A stretch of DNA of 64,000 bases from Congeria kusceri (lineage: Eukaryota; Mollusca; Bivalvia; Myida; Dreissenidae), in assembly GCA_027627225.1 (NCBI GenBank), contig CM051025.1, positions 57,165,681 through 57,229,680 of the forward strand, read 5' to 3'. The position numbers and the translations under genes were made by a program. Positions 22,771-34,225 of the stretch are shown in pieces. A model generated the notes under the pieces. It saw only the letters and a list, made by a program, of their open reading frames with translations, was not told the origin of the DNA and ran no database searches. The first letter of the stretch is position 1, and every line of letters begins with the position of its first letter.

Positions 22771-24340
22771 TTTCATGAAAGCCAAAGCGTGCATTATGAT
22801 CGGTTAATAGTGTTTATCGTTTTCACCACAAACAGTATTTTGTGAATTTTATTTTCAGGGTAATAGTTTGCGTTAACAGTAATATCAAATTTTGCGAGGA
22901 ATGCAATAAAGAATGTATAAGTGAATGTCTGTGTCATTGATTTAATCGATGTCAAAATGTGATCAAATTTGCCTGACAAATAGCCATTGTATTGAGATTT
23001 ATGTAAGTGTCCGGTTAGAAGTGCTGTTCAGTGTACAAGACTACAAGTACATTCATGCATCCTCTTAACCTTGCATTCAGTGTAACAGGTTGAAACCCTT
23101 TCACAAGATATTTCTTACGATATCTGGTACATTATACTACTTTTTATTTATTTTTTGTTTTTTGGAAAAAAAAATGGGTCGGCGGATCAGAGAACCAAGA
23201 AATATAAAAACTCTCGCCTAAATACATAACAATTTAATACCGATTTATTAAAAATGTATAGTCTCATTGCTTCAACATGTAACCATCATAATATGAACGT
23301 GTTAACAAATGTTCCACAATTAATAACCACAACAACAGACTGCAATCAAAAATGTACTGTGCAAAATGCACTTCATGAATTCATTGTAATATAATACCTT
23401 TAGTATGTATGACATTAATAAATACAAGAGGACCACGATGGCCCAAAGCGCTCACCTGAGTACTGGCAATGACAGCTGTGAGATCTGAATGTCATCGCCT
23501 TCCTTATTGTGTTGACCTCGCAAATGACAGGCTTACTACTGTAGTTAACCCGGCAATAAACAGGTGCTATACAGATGCCTGTCCGGCCTATTTCCGTTAC
23601 TGCTGGCAATCAACTGGTGCAATACACATACATTTATGGTCAAAACTGTTGGGACCAAGACCAAGACCATGCCCAATTTCGCTAGCATTACAAAGAAGTT
23701 CATCCAATTTCTGCAATCACATAAGGCCCATACATCCAGCTGAATTCCATATACGGTTGCCTGTTCTTATTTTTATTGAACAATCATTAAAACAGTCGCA
23801 AGTGACAGCAATAAAGACACATATCAGCATAACACATATATCAGAGATTAAGACTAGTCAGTCAAACACACCATCGTACTGGATGTATTTGCATTTCAAA
23901 TGTGTTTTCAGGTCTTTATAAATGATATTCATTTTATCTGTTTACAGCTCAAAAACCAAAATCAATGAGTAGGATAACCGTTACACTGAAATACAGTTTG
24001 ATGCCATCCCAAGAGAAAAAAAGTCTCTATCCTGCACTTAGTGCATTTGTATGCATATTTTGTCACAACAAGGGGAAATAACTAATATTTGTATCACAAT
24101 CTGGGCAATTCTTTTTTATTCCGGGATCTTATGGTCATCCACAATCTGAGCAAAGTTGATCAAAATTAAATGAAAAAAAAATGAAGTTTCTATGATGGAA
24201 ATTTTTTTTTGCAAGTTTTCTCATAAAAAGGGGAAATACCTGTAGCGGTTCTGGTTCTATCTGGCCCATTATTGCATCCCGATTAGATCTTATAGTCAAA
24301 CACAAACTGTGCAAGTTTAGTCAACATTGAATGAAAAGGT

Positions 24341-24920
24341 ATAGCGCGAAATTATTAACCTGACACTCATGAATATTCCGTATGCAATCGGGATTTATTT
24401 ATAGATCCCACGACAAGTATCGAGCGTAACCTATATGCAATACTACAATGTAAATTGATATCATATTAGTTGATATATCGTAAAGTGTGAATGGTGTAGT
24501 GCAACAGATACCGTGCTGGCGATGCGAGGTTTGGAGTTCGAGTCTCGGCGCAGACATTTTATATACATTTTATTTTTCACTTTATGTTATGGTGACTCAC
24601 CCGCGTTTTTCACGATTCCTCCATTGAGTGTGTGATTGTAATTTAAAATTTGGTAAATGTACAGTAAATATAATTAACAAATTAAAGTAACACAATAAAA
24701 TATTCTACATATTTTAATTAATATATAATGATCTGCATATTTTAATGAGCGCTAGCACATATGCCACACGACCATTAAATATCACTCTGGCTACAACGTA
24801 TTTAAATCTATATCAATATAAATTCCAATAACAGAAACTCGTTCAAAACAACGCAAACAACCGAACACAATACGGTTGTCACGAAGCTTAATGAGTGTCA
24901 GGTTAATAATTTCGCACTAT
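24341..24920. mobile_element. TIR element with tRNA-like module, copy 2
   Basis: 580 bp with the same 30-bp ends (24341-24370 and 24891-24920), at the position mirrored in the other arm; it therefore inserted before the arms duplicated. A tRNA-like A box/B box module lies at about 24488-24551 on the plus strand (TGGTGTAGTGCAAC ... GGAGTTCGAGTCT). Confidence 0.85.
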
Positions 24921-25789
24921 ACCTATCGAGACTGAAGGCCAATTGTTGATGAACTATGGATTTTTTTCACAAATAAGGAGCACTAACTGGTTTGTCTTGT
25001 CGTATCTGGCCTATATTTAACTTCGACTTAGACCTTATGGTCATACACAAACAGTGCATGTTTGGTCAAGTTTAGACAAAAATGAAGTCTCCGTCCTCAT
25101 AGCTCATTTTAATCATTTTTCTCACTGTCAAGGCGAAATAACTCTGGTGTTGGTATCCAAATCTAGACGATTTTTGGAATATTTAGAAACTGTTTAGACA
25201 TACACAAGCGTTACAAGTTTGGTCAACATCAGATGAAATCCACAAAGCTCCTTAGTACAAACTGAAGTAAATTCCTTAAATTAAAAAATAATATCCTTCA
25301 GTCTGTGGTTGGTGATAGCAAGTTTGTTTTGTCTTTAATGGTTTTAAACTCGTAAATAATCAGTCAGAGCTTCTGATTTTTCCATATTTCAGATATAAAA
25401 TATTGATTTTCACAAGGAAAAATGTATTTGAAAATTTCCCTTAAATTTGACTTAAGTTATGAATTCCCTACGAATCTTTGTGGATATAGCCCCTGTATTT
25501 TGCAGAAAGTCCATTTTGAGGTTTTTCTTATGAAAACAGGGACAATAACTATACTTATATAATTATAGACAAGAGACTTGACAAACATTATGTACAACTC
25601 AACGAGATTTTATCTAGTCGTAATTTTTTTACAAAATTGTAATGGACGTGCATACTTCGAACAAAAAAAGAACTACCCGCTAATAAAATTTCTGGCCGAG
25701 TACTCGATATATTACCGTCTAGGTATGCATCAAGTTTGTCGATAATTCTTTATTAAATGATTCTAACATGATACACGCTAATTTTTTCT

Positions 25790-26490
25790 ATAGACAAAGA
25801 ACACAATTATGGTTGTTAAACTACCCAATAAACAACGTAAAAAGAAGTCCCGATTGTGAGCGGAGCATTGTAAAAAGTAGTTTCAATTACAAATTTTGCA
25901 AAAATATAAGTCGAATCATGTTAGAATCAAAATAATTTTCGCATTATCGTTGTTTATCAGCCAAAAAATAACTCTTTGTCATTCTGATGCGTGATTATTA
26001 AACAACTCGGGCTAGCGCCCGCGTGGTTTAATTCCTACGTAGCAGAACTCCAAATCGTTGTTTATTGGCCGATAAACAGCGAAAAATCGAAAATTATTTC
26101 TAAATGAGCATACACATTTTTTTTTACTGTTTTTCAAACACGCACACATAAGTAACGTAAATTCTTACATGATGTTCGCTAATTTTTCTTTAGACAAAGA
26201 ACACAATTATCGTTGTTAAACTATCCAATAAACAACGCAAAAAGAAGTCCCGATTTAGCATAGGAAAAAGAAGTTCCAATTATATTTGCAAAACTATATG
26301 TCAAATAATGTTAGAATCTCGTGCAATTTTCGCATTATCGTTGTTTATCGGCCAATTAACAACTCTTTGTCGTTCTTATGCGTGGCTATTAGACAACTGA
26401 TGCTAACGTCCTCGTGGTTTAATTCGTACGCATCATACCTCCAAATCTTTGTTTATTGGCCGATAAACAACGATAAATATAATAAATAAA
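25790..26490 (-). repeat. CGGCCAATAAACAACG repeats, right-arm copy
   Basis: Mirror of 13440-14100 with the same two-unit structure. Confidence 0.75.
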
Positions 26491-26884
26491 TTATTTCTTA
26501 AATATATAATGGTATGTTAGGATGCGTGATTTGGTATTTGAGTATTGTGTGCCATTTGGATTAAGTCGTATACGACAGAGTAAGTGAATTATATTTGAAA
26601 AACAAACACACAGAACTACGTGCACTTTAATCGACATAATGTAGGTATTGATTGAACTTATTGTGTATTATATTCCAATTATAGTTTCGTTATTTGTTGG
26701 TTTACTTTGGAAACGGTATATACTAAACGGTTTTATGTTGGAAGTTCAATTACTACAGACGCCGAATATCGTTTTGTAAAAACTTTGTTGATACCGCTGA
26801 CCCAGTCATACATTTACTGTGTGTGCATAGTAATTAAAATATCACACCCATTCACCCATAAAATGTTTTGTACGGACATGCTTT

Positions 26885-26885
<1 letters not shown>

Positions 26886-26916
<31 letters not shown>

Positions 26917-26917
26917 A
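26886..26917. repeat. (TAG)n microsatellite
   Basis: About ten TAG units at the site that is (AAT)n in the left arm. Confidence 0.95.
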
Positions 26918-26919
26918 CT

Positions 26920-27363
26920 TCATTACCAAGAGGTAGGCACTGAACCAGTGATTTTTCGCGGACTTTGAAGATTTCTGAAATTAACGGTAGAATGTAGTGC
27001 ACAATTCTTGACTGGAATATTTCTTCAAAACTACTGGCCAGAATACAATAAAACTGTACGTGATGCCTCATTATCAAAATGAGGCGTGCACAGAACAGGA
27101 TGTTCCCTTTCAGTAATTTTCCTCGGAGTTATGGGACTTTGAAGGTTCCTGAAATAAGTGTATAGTGCGCAATTCTTGTCTGCACGGTTTCTCAGCAACT
27201 ACTAGCCAATATTCAATAAAACTTTATGGGAAGCTTCATTACCAAGAGGAGATGTTCACTGTACCAAGAGGCTCCGCTTCAATGATTTTTCTTACAGTTA
27301 TGGGACTTTGATGATTGGAGAAATTAACATATAGAGCACAATTGTCTGGACTCTGCTCTTCTT
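26920..27363 (-). repeat. About 167-bp tandem repeat, about three units
   Basis: Complement of the left-arm units; GTTATGGGACTTTGA-like markers near 27124 and 27296, and a diverged one near 26960. Confidence 0.8.
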
Positions 27364-27556
27364 TTAATTCAAATATTATTTTAAGTGCAATGATGATAAT
27401 TAAGTTATAAAAAACAACATTTTTAAGTGCAACACAATTATTTACATTCTTGTAATTTAAGGAATGCAGGCTGCATGGTGCTCCTCGAAAGAAAAATTGC
27501 CGTTGAGGAAACAATTTTAAAGTCAAGCCGTAAATAACTGCTAAACTGATCAGAGA

Positions 27557-28670
27557 TGCACACAGACCGATATGGGACCCATATGGGCTTGCTAGTTAGA
27601 AACCCATATGGTCTATCTTGACGGGACCCATATGGGCTTGCTATTGGTGCCCATCTAGTTGGGGGCACATAATTATGGGCTTTCTTGCTCGGGCCCATAT
27701 TGGCTTGCTTTTTGGGGACCCACATAGGCTTTTTTGAAGGGGTTCATACGGGCTTGCTATTGGTGACCCATCTGGGCCGTCTTATTGGGGGCCCATATGG
27801 GCTTTCTTGCCGAGACCCATATGGGCGTGCTTTTTGGGGACCCACATGAGCTATTGTGATGGGACTCATATGGGTTTGCTGGTGTCGACCCATGTTGTCT
27901 TTCTTACTGGGACCCATTTAAGCTTGTTGGCCTGGGACCCATTTGATATTGATATAGGCATGACATGTATGTGGGACCTACATGGGACCCATGTAATTAA
28001 TAAGCCCAGATATTGCCCATATCGGGCTGGCTTGCCGGGGCCTATATGCGATTAATTGCTAGGGACCCAAATGGGCTTTTTCTATGGGACCCATATTGGG
28101 TTGCTTTAATGGGATCCATATGGGCTTGATTGTTGGGGACCCATGTTGGCTTGCTCTTTTGACCCATATGGGCTTGTCTGTTGCGGACCCATATGGGCCT
28201 TCTTCATGTGAGCTCTCTTCCTGGGGCTTTCTGTTGTTGATCCATATGGGCCTGATTGTTCGGGACCCATATAGGCTTTTATGCTTGGACCCATATGGGC
28301 TTGCTTGCCTGGGGACCTATATGAGCTTTCTTGCTAGGACCCATATGGGCTTTCTTCTTATGTGCCCATTTGGGCTTTCTTTCTGGGACCCACATGGGCT
28401 TGATGTTCTAGGACCCAACTGGTTCTGATATGGGCAAGACCACACAAACGAGTCTCACGTGGTACATTAGCCCAGATAAAGCCCATATCGGGCCCAAATG
28501 GGATGACTTACTACGACGCATATGGGCCTACTTGCTGGGAACCCATGTGGACTTGTTGCTTGGTCTGATATGGGCCCGATATGGGCAGAACAATATTATA
28601 TGGGACCCATTTGGTATATTTGCCCACGTATAGCCCATTTTGGGCCCAAATGGGCTTGCTTGCTGGGAAT
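27557..28670. repeat. Minisatellite built on GGGACCCATATGGGCTTGCT
   Basis: Over 25 degenerate units (about 20-45 bp apart) of GGGACCCATATGGGCTTGCT and variants. Each core CCCATATGGG is a self-complementary 10-mer. Open frames on both strands (MGPI.., CGTHMG.. style) are by-products of the repeat. Confidence 0.93.
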
Positions 28671-29164
28671 TAAAGTACACATGTCTTGTATTCATGAAGT
28701 GAATTTTCAGATATATATTCAGATTTCTCTTCAATTTTGGCTATAATTCGTGTGATAGAAGCACATTTAAGTTTCTGTGATCTTGTCACTGTGTTTTTTT
28801 TAAAACAAAATACGTTTGGGATTAAAAACTTTATATTGAAACTTAAGGTTTATGTGCGAATAATGCATATCATTCAATACAGGTACTTGTTTTTGACCGA
28901 GATCTACACCATGCTAGCACTATTTTACTTAAATTGAACGTTCATGTGTGGCTTAACTCATATTTTGCTCCGTGCAACTCGTGGGTTTATCATAGAGTAT
29001 ATGGATTGTTAAATATTTGAATTTAAATACAGGTGTATCTTGCCTGTTCAACGACTTTTCCAACGAAGTTTACTGTGCATTCCAATTTTAATAATACCAG
29101 TATGCGGTGACCATATTCACCGTGGTCATGTTGTAAAGTTTATTAACAAAAGATTGTAAGAATG

Positions 29165-29462
29165 CGTTTATATGGAACAGTATTAGTTTAAAAATTGCAT
29201 GATGCATTCTGACGTTTTTCATTCGTTAAATTCTTGCTCTGCTTCTTGCCATTCTTACTCTTCTTCCTTCTCTTCTTCGTGCTTTTCTTGACATTCTTGC
29301 TCCTCTTCCAAATGTTCGTTTTCTTCATTCTCTTCAAAATGTTCCTATTCTTCACAATCTCCCACTTCTTCCTTCTCTTCCAAACGTTCCTATTCTTGAC
29401 ATTATTGCTATTCTTCATTTTCTTCCAACTGACGTTTTATTGCTACATTCCACATTATTGCA
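29165..29462 (+). repeat. Pyrimidine-rich dispersed repeat, copy 1
   Basis: Starts GGAACAGTATTAGTTTAAAA, continues GATGCATTCTGACGTTT and CATTCGTTAAATTCTTGCTC, then a TTCTTCC-rich core, and ends CCAACTGACGTTTTATTGCT. The same order is seen in the two other copies. Confidence 0.88.
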
Positions 29463-29589
29463 TCGTATAAATTATAAAGCAGCTTTAAACATTCTTTGAA
29501 TACAACAAACGAAAAATGTACAATACATAAAAACGCATGTAAGTTAAACGAATACAGAACGTCATAATGACCAATGTCATAATGAAGCA

Positions 29590-29945
29590 TATCTATGGAA
29601 CAGTACTGCATTAGTTTAAAAATTACATGATGCATTCTGACGTTTATCATTCGTTAAATTCTTGCTCTGCTTCTTGCCATTCTTGCTCTTCTTCCTTCTC
29701 TTCCAAATGTTCCTTTTCTTCCTTCTCTTCCAAATGTTCCTATTCTGTACAATCTTCCACTTCTTCCTTCTCTTCCAAACGTTCCTATTCTGTACAATCT
29801 TCCACTTCTTCCTTCTCTTCCAAATGTTCCTATTCTGTACAATCTTCCACTTCTTCCTTCTCTTCCAAACGTTCCTATTCTTGACATTCTTGCTATTCTT
29901 GTTCTCTTCCAACTGAAGATTTATTGCTACATTCCACATTATTGA
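29590..29945 (+). repeat. Pyrimidine-rich dispersed repeat, copy 2
   Basis: Longer copy because its core carries about three near-identical 45-bp units (TTCTTCCTTCTCTTCCAAA... ending ACAATCTTCCAC). One strand is almost pure pyrimidine for about 200 bp. Confidence 0.9.
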
Positions 29946-30457
29946 ACGTCAAAATGGCCAATGTCATAGTGAAGCATATCATATTATTACATCAGGTGGC
30001 GCTTCTCTCTTAAGTTCGGCAGTTTGCGTACGTTCCGACTAAACTCCCAATATGATTTCATATTCGCGAATATGACCGAAAACACCGACTATGAACGAAT
30101 AAAGTCATTTTATTGTTTGTTTTATAATTAATTGATGCTTAAATTGACATACAACCTCAAGTGCAATAAATGTTTTAAAATTGTCAATATTTTACAATTT
30201 AACATTTTATTTTTGGTCCCAAAGGTAACTCAACCCAAATCGACCTTAAATGAATCCAAATTCTTAACAGCAAATATTTGCAAAATATTGCCTAAATAAA
30301 CGAATAATTGTATTTAATTGTATTTATTGTACGAATGAACAATAATGACTATGCACAGGTTACATTATACGTTAAATTGCAAATTAGTGTGTTTTTATCT
30401 AATATTGCGAAAATAACGTTGATCCTTTAAACGTTTTTCCTTATGTTTAGGTTAACT

Positions 30458-30480
30458 ACTACTACTACTACTACTACTAT

Positions 30481-30512
<32 letters not shown>

Positions 30513-30545
30513 TTACTACTACTACTTATTCTGTTTATTATTTTT

Positions 30546-30644
<99 letters not shown>

Positions 30645-30645
30645 T

Positions 30646-30676
<31 letters not shown>

Positions 30677-30715
30677 GCTACTACTACTTCTACTACTACT
30701 ACTACTACTACTACA

Positions 30716-30771
<56 letters not shown>

Positions 30772-30816
30772 CACTTCTACTACTACTACTACTACTACTA
30801 TTACTACTGCTACTAC

Positions 30817-30847
<31 letters not shown>

Positions 30848-30868
30848 ACTACTACTACTACTACTACA

Positions 30869-30942
<74 letters not shown>

Positions 30943-30995
30943 CACTTCTACTACTACTACTACTTCTATTACTACTGCTACTACCATTACTACTA

Positions 30996-31043
<48 letters not shown>

Positions 31044-31052
31044 TTACTACTT

Positions 31053-31109
<57 letters not shown>

Positions 31110-31122
31110 GTACTACTACCAT

Positions 31123-31221
<99 letters not shown>

Positions 31222-31375
31222 CATTACTACTACTACCATTACTACTACTAACACGACTACTACTACTACTACTACTACTACTATTACTACTACTGCTGCT
31301 GCTGCTACTGCTGCTGCGGCCGCCGCCACCACCACCACCACCACCAATACTACTACAACAACTACTAATAATAAT
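30458..31375. repeat. About 0.9-kb (ACT)n trinucleotide repeat
   Basis: Long interrupted ACT tract with TTC, GCT and CCACCA sub-blocks at its right end. The long poly-Thr (plus) and poly-Val (minus) frames through it are repeat artefacts. Confidence 0.98.
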
Positions 31376-31904
31376 ACTAGATTGATAAGTTACTATAAAC
31401 CGCCAGGAGGAGTAATCGCTGCGATGATTATGGATTATTGTGTAATATAAGACTTTAACTCTCGCATTTCACTTTGCTCGCGCAACCCGTTGAAAGAAAA
31501 TAGTATTTAATACAAATTAATTCATTTAATTGTTATTGATATATACTGCTTTGATCGGAGTGTGTAATGGTTTGTTGTAGAGAAATATCATATTTAGAAA
31601 CGATTTTGAGTGATTCTAGAATAACCACATTACATAAAAGAACGGAAAATAATATTATCATGGCTTTTTTAAAATCTTTTGTTTAATCGTTAAAACTCTT
31701 AAGTGACGTTCATCATCGTTAGGTTCCGTAAAGTAGTAAAATTAAGTTCTTCCTCTAGAAAAAGAATTTACGAAATGCATTTTTTACGAAAATGCACTTG
31801 TCGATTTTTATGAACGTTCACCTCGTTGAACTCATGTCACAATGCATTATAGACAATGTAAAATACAAAAATTACATAAATTGTTGAATTTAGCAACATA
31901 CTTG

Positions 31905-32205
31905 TAATGTAAAACGTCAGTTGGAAGAGAAGGAACAATAACAAGAATATCAAGAATAGGAACATTTGGAAGAGAACGAACAAGTGCAAGAATGTCAAAA
32001 ATAGGAACATTTGGAAGAGAAGGAAAAAATGGAAGAAAAGGAACATTTGGAAGAGAAGGAAGAAGAGCAAGAATGTCAAGAAGAATAGCATGATGAACAG
32101 AAGGAAGAAGAGCAAGAATGGCAAGAAGTAGAGCAAGAATTTAACGAATGAAAACGTCAGAATGCATCATGTAATTTTTAAACTAATACTGTTCCATACG
32201 TTCAA
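31905..32205 (-). repeat. Pyrimidine-rich dispersed repeat, inverted copy 3
   Basis: Reverse-complement copy: AAAACGTCAGTTGGAAGAGA at its left, and GTCAGAATGCATCATGTAAT then AACTAATACTGTTCC at its right. Confidence 0.88.
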
Positions 32206-32209
32206 ATAG

Positions 32210-33446
32210 TTTGATAAAGATTGATACACTAATGATATCTTCTTCTTTGACAGTGCATTTAGATTTGCTGGTGAAATACAAATAGTGTTTCATGTTACTG
32301 CAATGTAACCCAATTGTATTTATCATTCGGTTACGTTTTTATAAACGGGAAAACCCTGTGGGTTTCCTATTATAACCTAAAAATAGCATTTTAAGGATTC
32401 CGACGAAATATTGCCGAAAATTGCCAGCCATTTTGTAATTTGTCTTATTTGAAACTGGCTTCGACTAAATGCATCTAGGTAAATCTGGTATGTGAGATAT
32501 TCTCAGAAATTCTGGAAAACTAAACATATGAAATCATAGCTATTTTTGGACTTCAACTTTATATAAATCGCTAAACAATGAAATCACCAAAACGCAATTG
32601 CTGCCACTGACGTTGGCGCCTTCACGTGTTTTCACAATACAGAACTAAAGAGTAAAGTATAAACACTCATTTGTTACATTCAAACTCTGTTTTAAATGTA
32701 CATGCTATATTTTTTTGCATGTAGGATATGTCAATTATATCATTGTGCCAGGTAAATTTTTGTTTATACAATTTCTAAAAAAATAAAATGTTCAAATTAA
32801 GACTGGGTATACCAATTACGGGGAATGTTATTCGGCGTAGCTGTCTAAGATCACTTTTTACCTAGATTTCTTGCGATAATTATGCAGCGGAGAAATTGAA
32901 TGCCAATAGAATTGGGCAAATTTTCTAATTTAAGGGAATGCAAACTTCAAACAATGGTTTAACATATACCAATATCCTCGATTACCGTAAATTCAAGACC
33001 CTAACATTTAATGTCAATAATCAGATTATTTCAACATTTTGAACATAATATTTAGAACAAATATTTGAAAATAAATATATATACCGCTGTTTTTTTAACT
33101 TATTTATCAGAAACAACGTTTAAAACTTTTAGCAGGTAAACATTGTTTACGTAAGTGTCAAGCCGCCGCCATCTTATCTAACTATCATTGATTCGCAGAT
33201 ATGATGTCATCCCATCATTCCTAGAAAATAATATTCAATTAGGCCGCATGTACAATAAGTTTTGGATTATCGTATTAAACAGTGAATTTTATTAAAAAAA
33301 AGAAATCTGAAATGTAATTCTTTCTTATCACAAATGCACATTTAAGTAATACTATACCAGTTGGGGAAAAACGTTTTTAGGTAAATGGATTATTTCTTTT
33401 AAGGTGGCTTATAGAATCTAAAATCCAGGATGATTAAGTTTAAGCA
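32210..33446. other. AT-rich stretch without a recognisable gene
   Basis: No ORF, exon-like GC island or repeat family shared with the rest of the window was recognised, apart from the YY1-like motif at 33165-33175. Confidence 0.5.
33165..33175 (-). promoter_or_regulatory. YY1-like motif AAGATGGCGGC
   Basis: Minus strand reads AAGATGGCGGC, a full match to the core of the vertebrate YY1 promoter element, beside a GC-rich patch. Whether it belongs to any gene is unknown. Confidence 0.35.
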
Positions 33447-33592
33447 AGAAAAACAGAATTGCTTGAATCAGGACTTGCACATTTCACATAAATGCTGAAT
33501 TACCGTTACTTAGAATTGTTGTACTCTGCTTGTCAAAATATTTGTTCAATTATGCTACTGTTAAGGCACACTTTTTTCTTATATCTATATAA

Positions 33593-34225
33593 ATGGATAA
33601 TCTAAAAATTATTTCATACAATTGTCGGGGTCTCAATAACAATAAGAAGCGTAGAGATGTCTTTGACTTTTTAAAATCAAAAAAAGCACATATTTACTGC
33701 CTGCAAGACTGCCATTTTACTCAGGATATGGAAAGTCAAATTTATTCAGAATGGGATGGGGAATGTTATTTTAGCTTTGGATGTTCAAATTCAAGAGGTG
33801 TTTGTGTTTTGTTTAGTAAAAACATACAAATCAAAGTACATAAAACAGAAAATGACTCATTAGGAAATTATTTATTGCTAGACATGACATATATCACCAA
33901 CAGATTTACTTTATGCACTTTATATGGCCCTAATAAAGACATGCCCTCATTTTTTACAGATATATTTACAAAAATAGAACATTACGAGAACGATGAATTT
34001 GTTATTTGCGGAGACTTGAATCTTGTACTGGATGTAAACTTGGATTATTCAAATTATAAATCCTTTAATAATAATAAAATGGCTCGAGAAACACTAACGA
34101 CTATAATCATGGATAACAATTTAACCGATACTTTTAGATACCTAAATGGAAATGTCCAACAATACACATGGAGACGGTTAACACCGCTACAGCATGCTAG
34201 GCTCGATTTTTTTCCTAACTTCTAA
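33593..34225 (+). pseudogene. LINE endonuclease (APE-type) domain
   Basis: Starts MDNLKIISYNCRGLNN. APE motifs in order: SYNCRGLNN, a variant CLQDCHF (usually LQET), LYGPNKD, ICGDLNLVLD. The frame breaks at about 34200 in a T-run; the expected end of the domain (SYKSDHSIIVLE) continues in the next frame. Confidence 0.9.

Larger units (their letters stand above)
23180..27363 (-). repeat. Right arm of the large inverted repeat
   Basis: Reverse-complement partner of 12079-16715, ending near 27363 with the complement of AGAAGAGCAGAGTCC. About 450 bp shorter, mainly because it has fewer 167-bp units and a smaller nested element. Confidence 0.92.

Noticed and set aside
15975..23921. Matching 150-151 residue frames at 15975-16430 (minus) and 23469-23921 (plus)
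   Set aside because: They match because they lie in the two arms of the inverted repeat. Composition and the CATCATGGCCCTCTTGT ending indicate a dispersed repeat; no domain was recognised. Selection on the frame would need a dN/dS test.
27557..28670. CRISPR-like array
   Set aside because: Repeats are degenerate and spacers are themselves repetitive; the window is clearly a eukaryotic nuclear genome.
27438..28746. Several MGP/HMG-rich frames on both strands
   Set aside because: By-products of the CCCATATGGG minisatellite.
30443..31450. 335-residue poly-Thr frame and opposite 269-residue poly-Val frame
   Set aside because: Both are translations of an (ACT)n microsatellite with no flanking domain, splice support or codon diversity.
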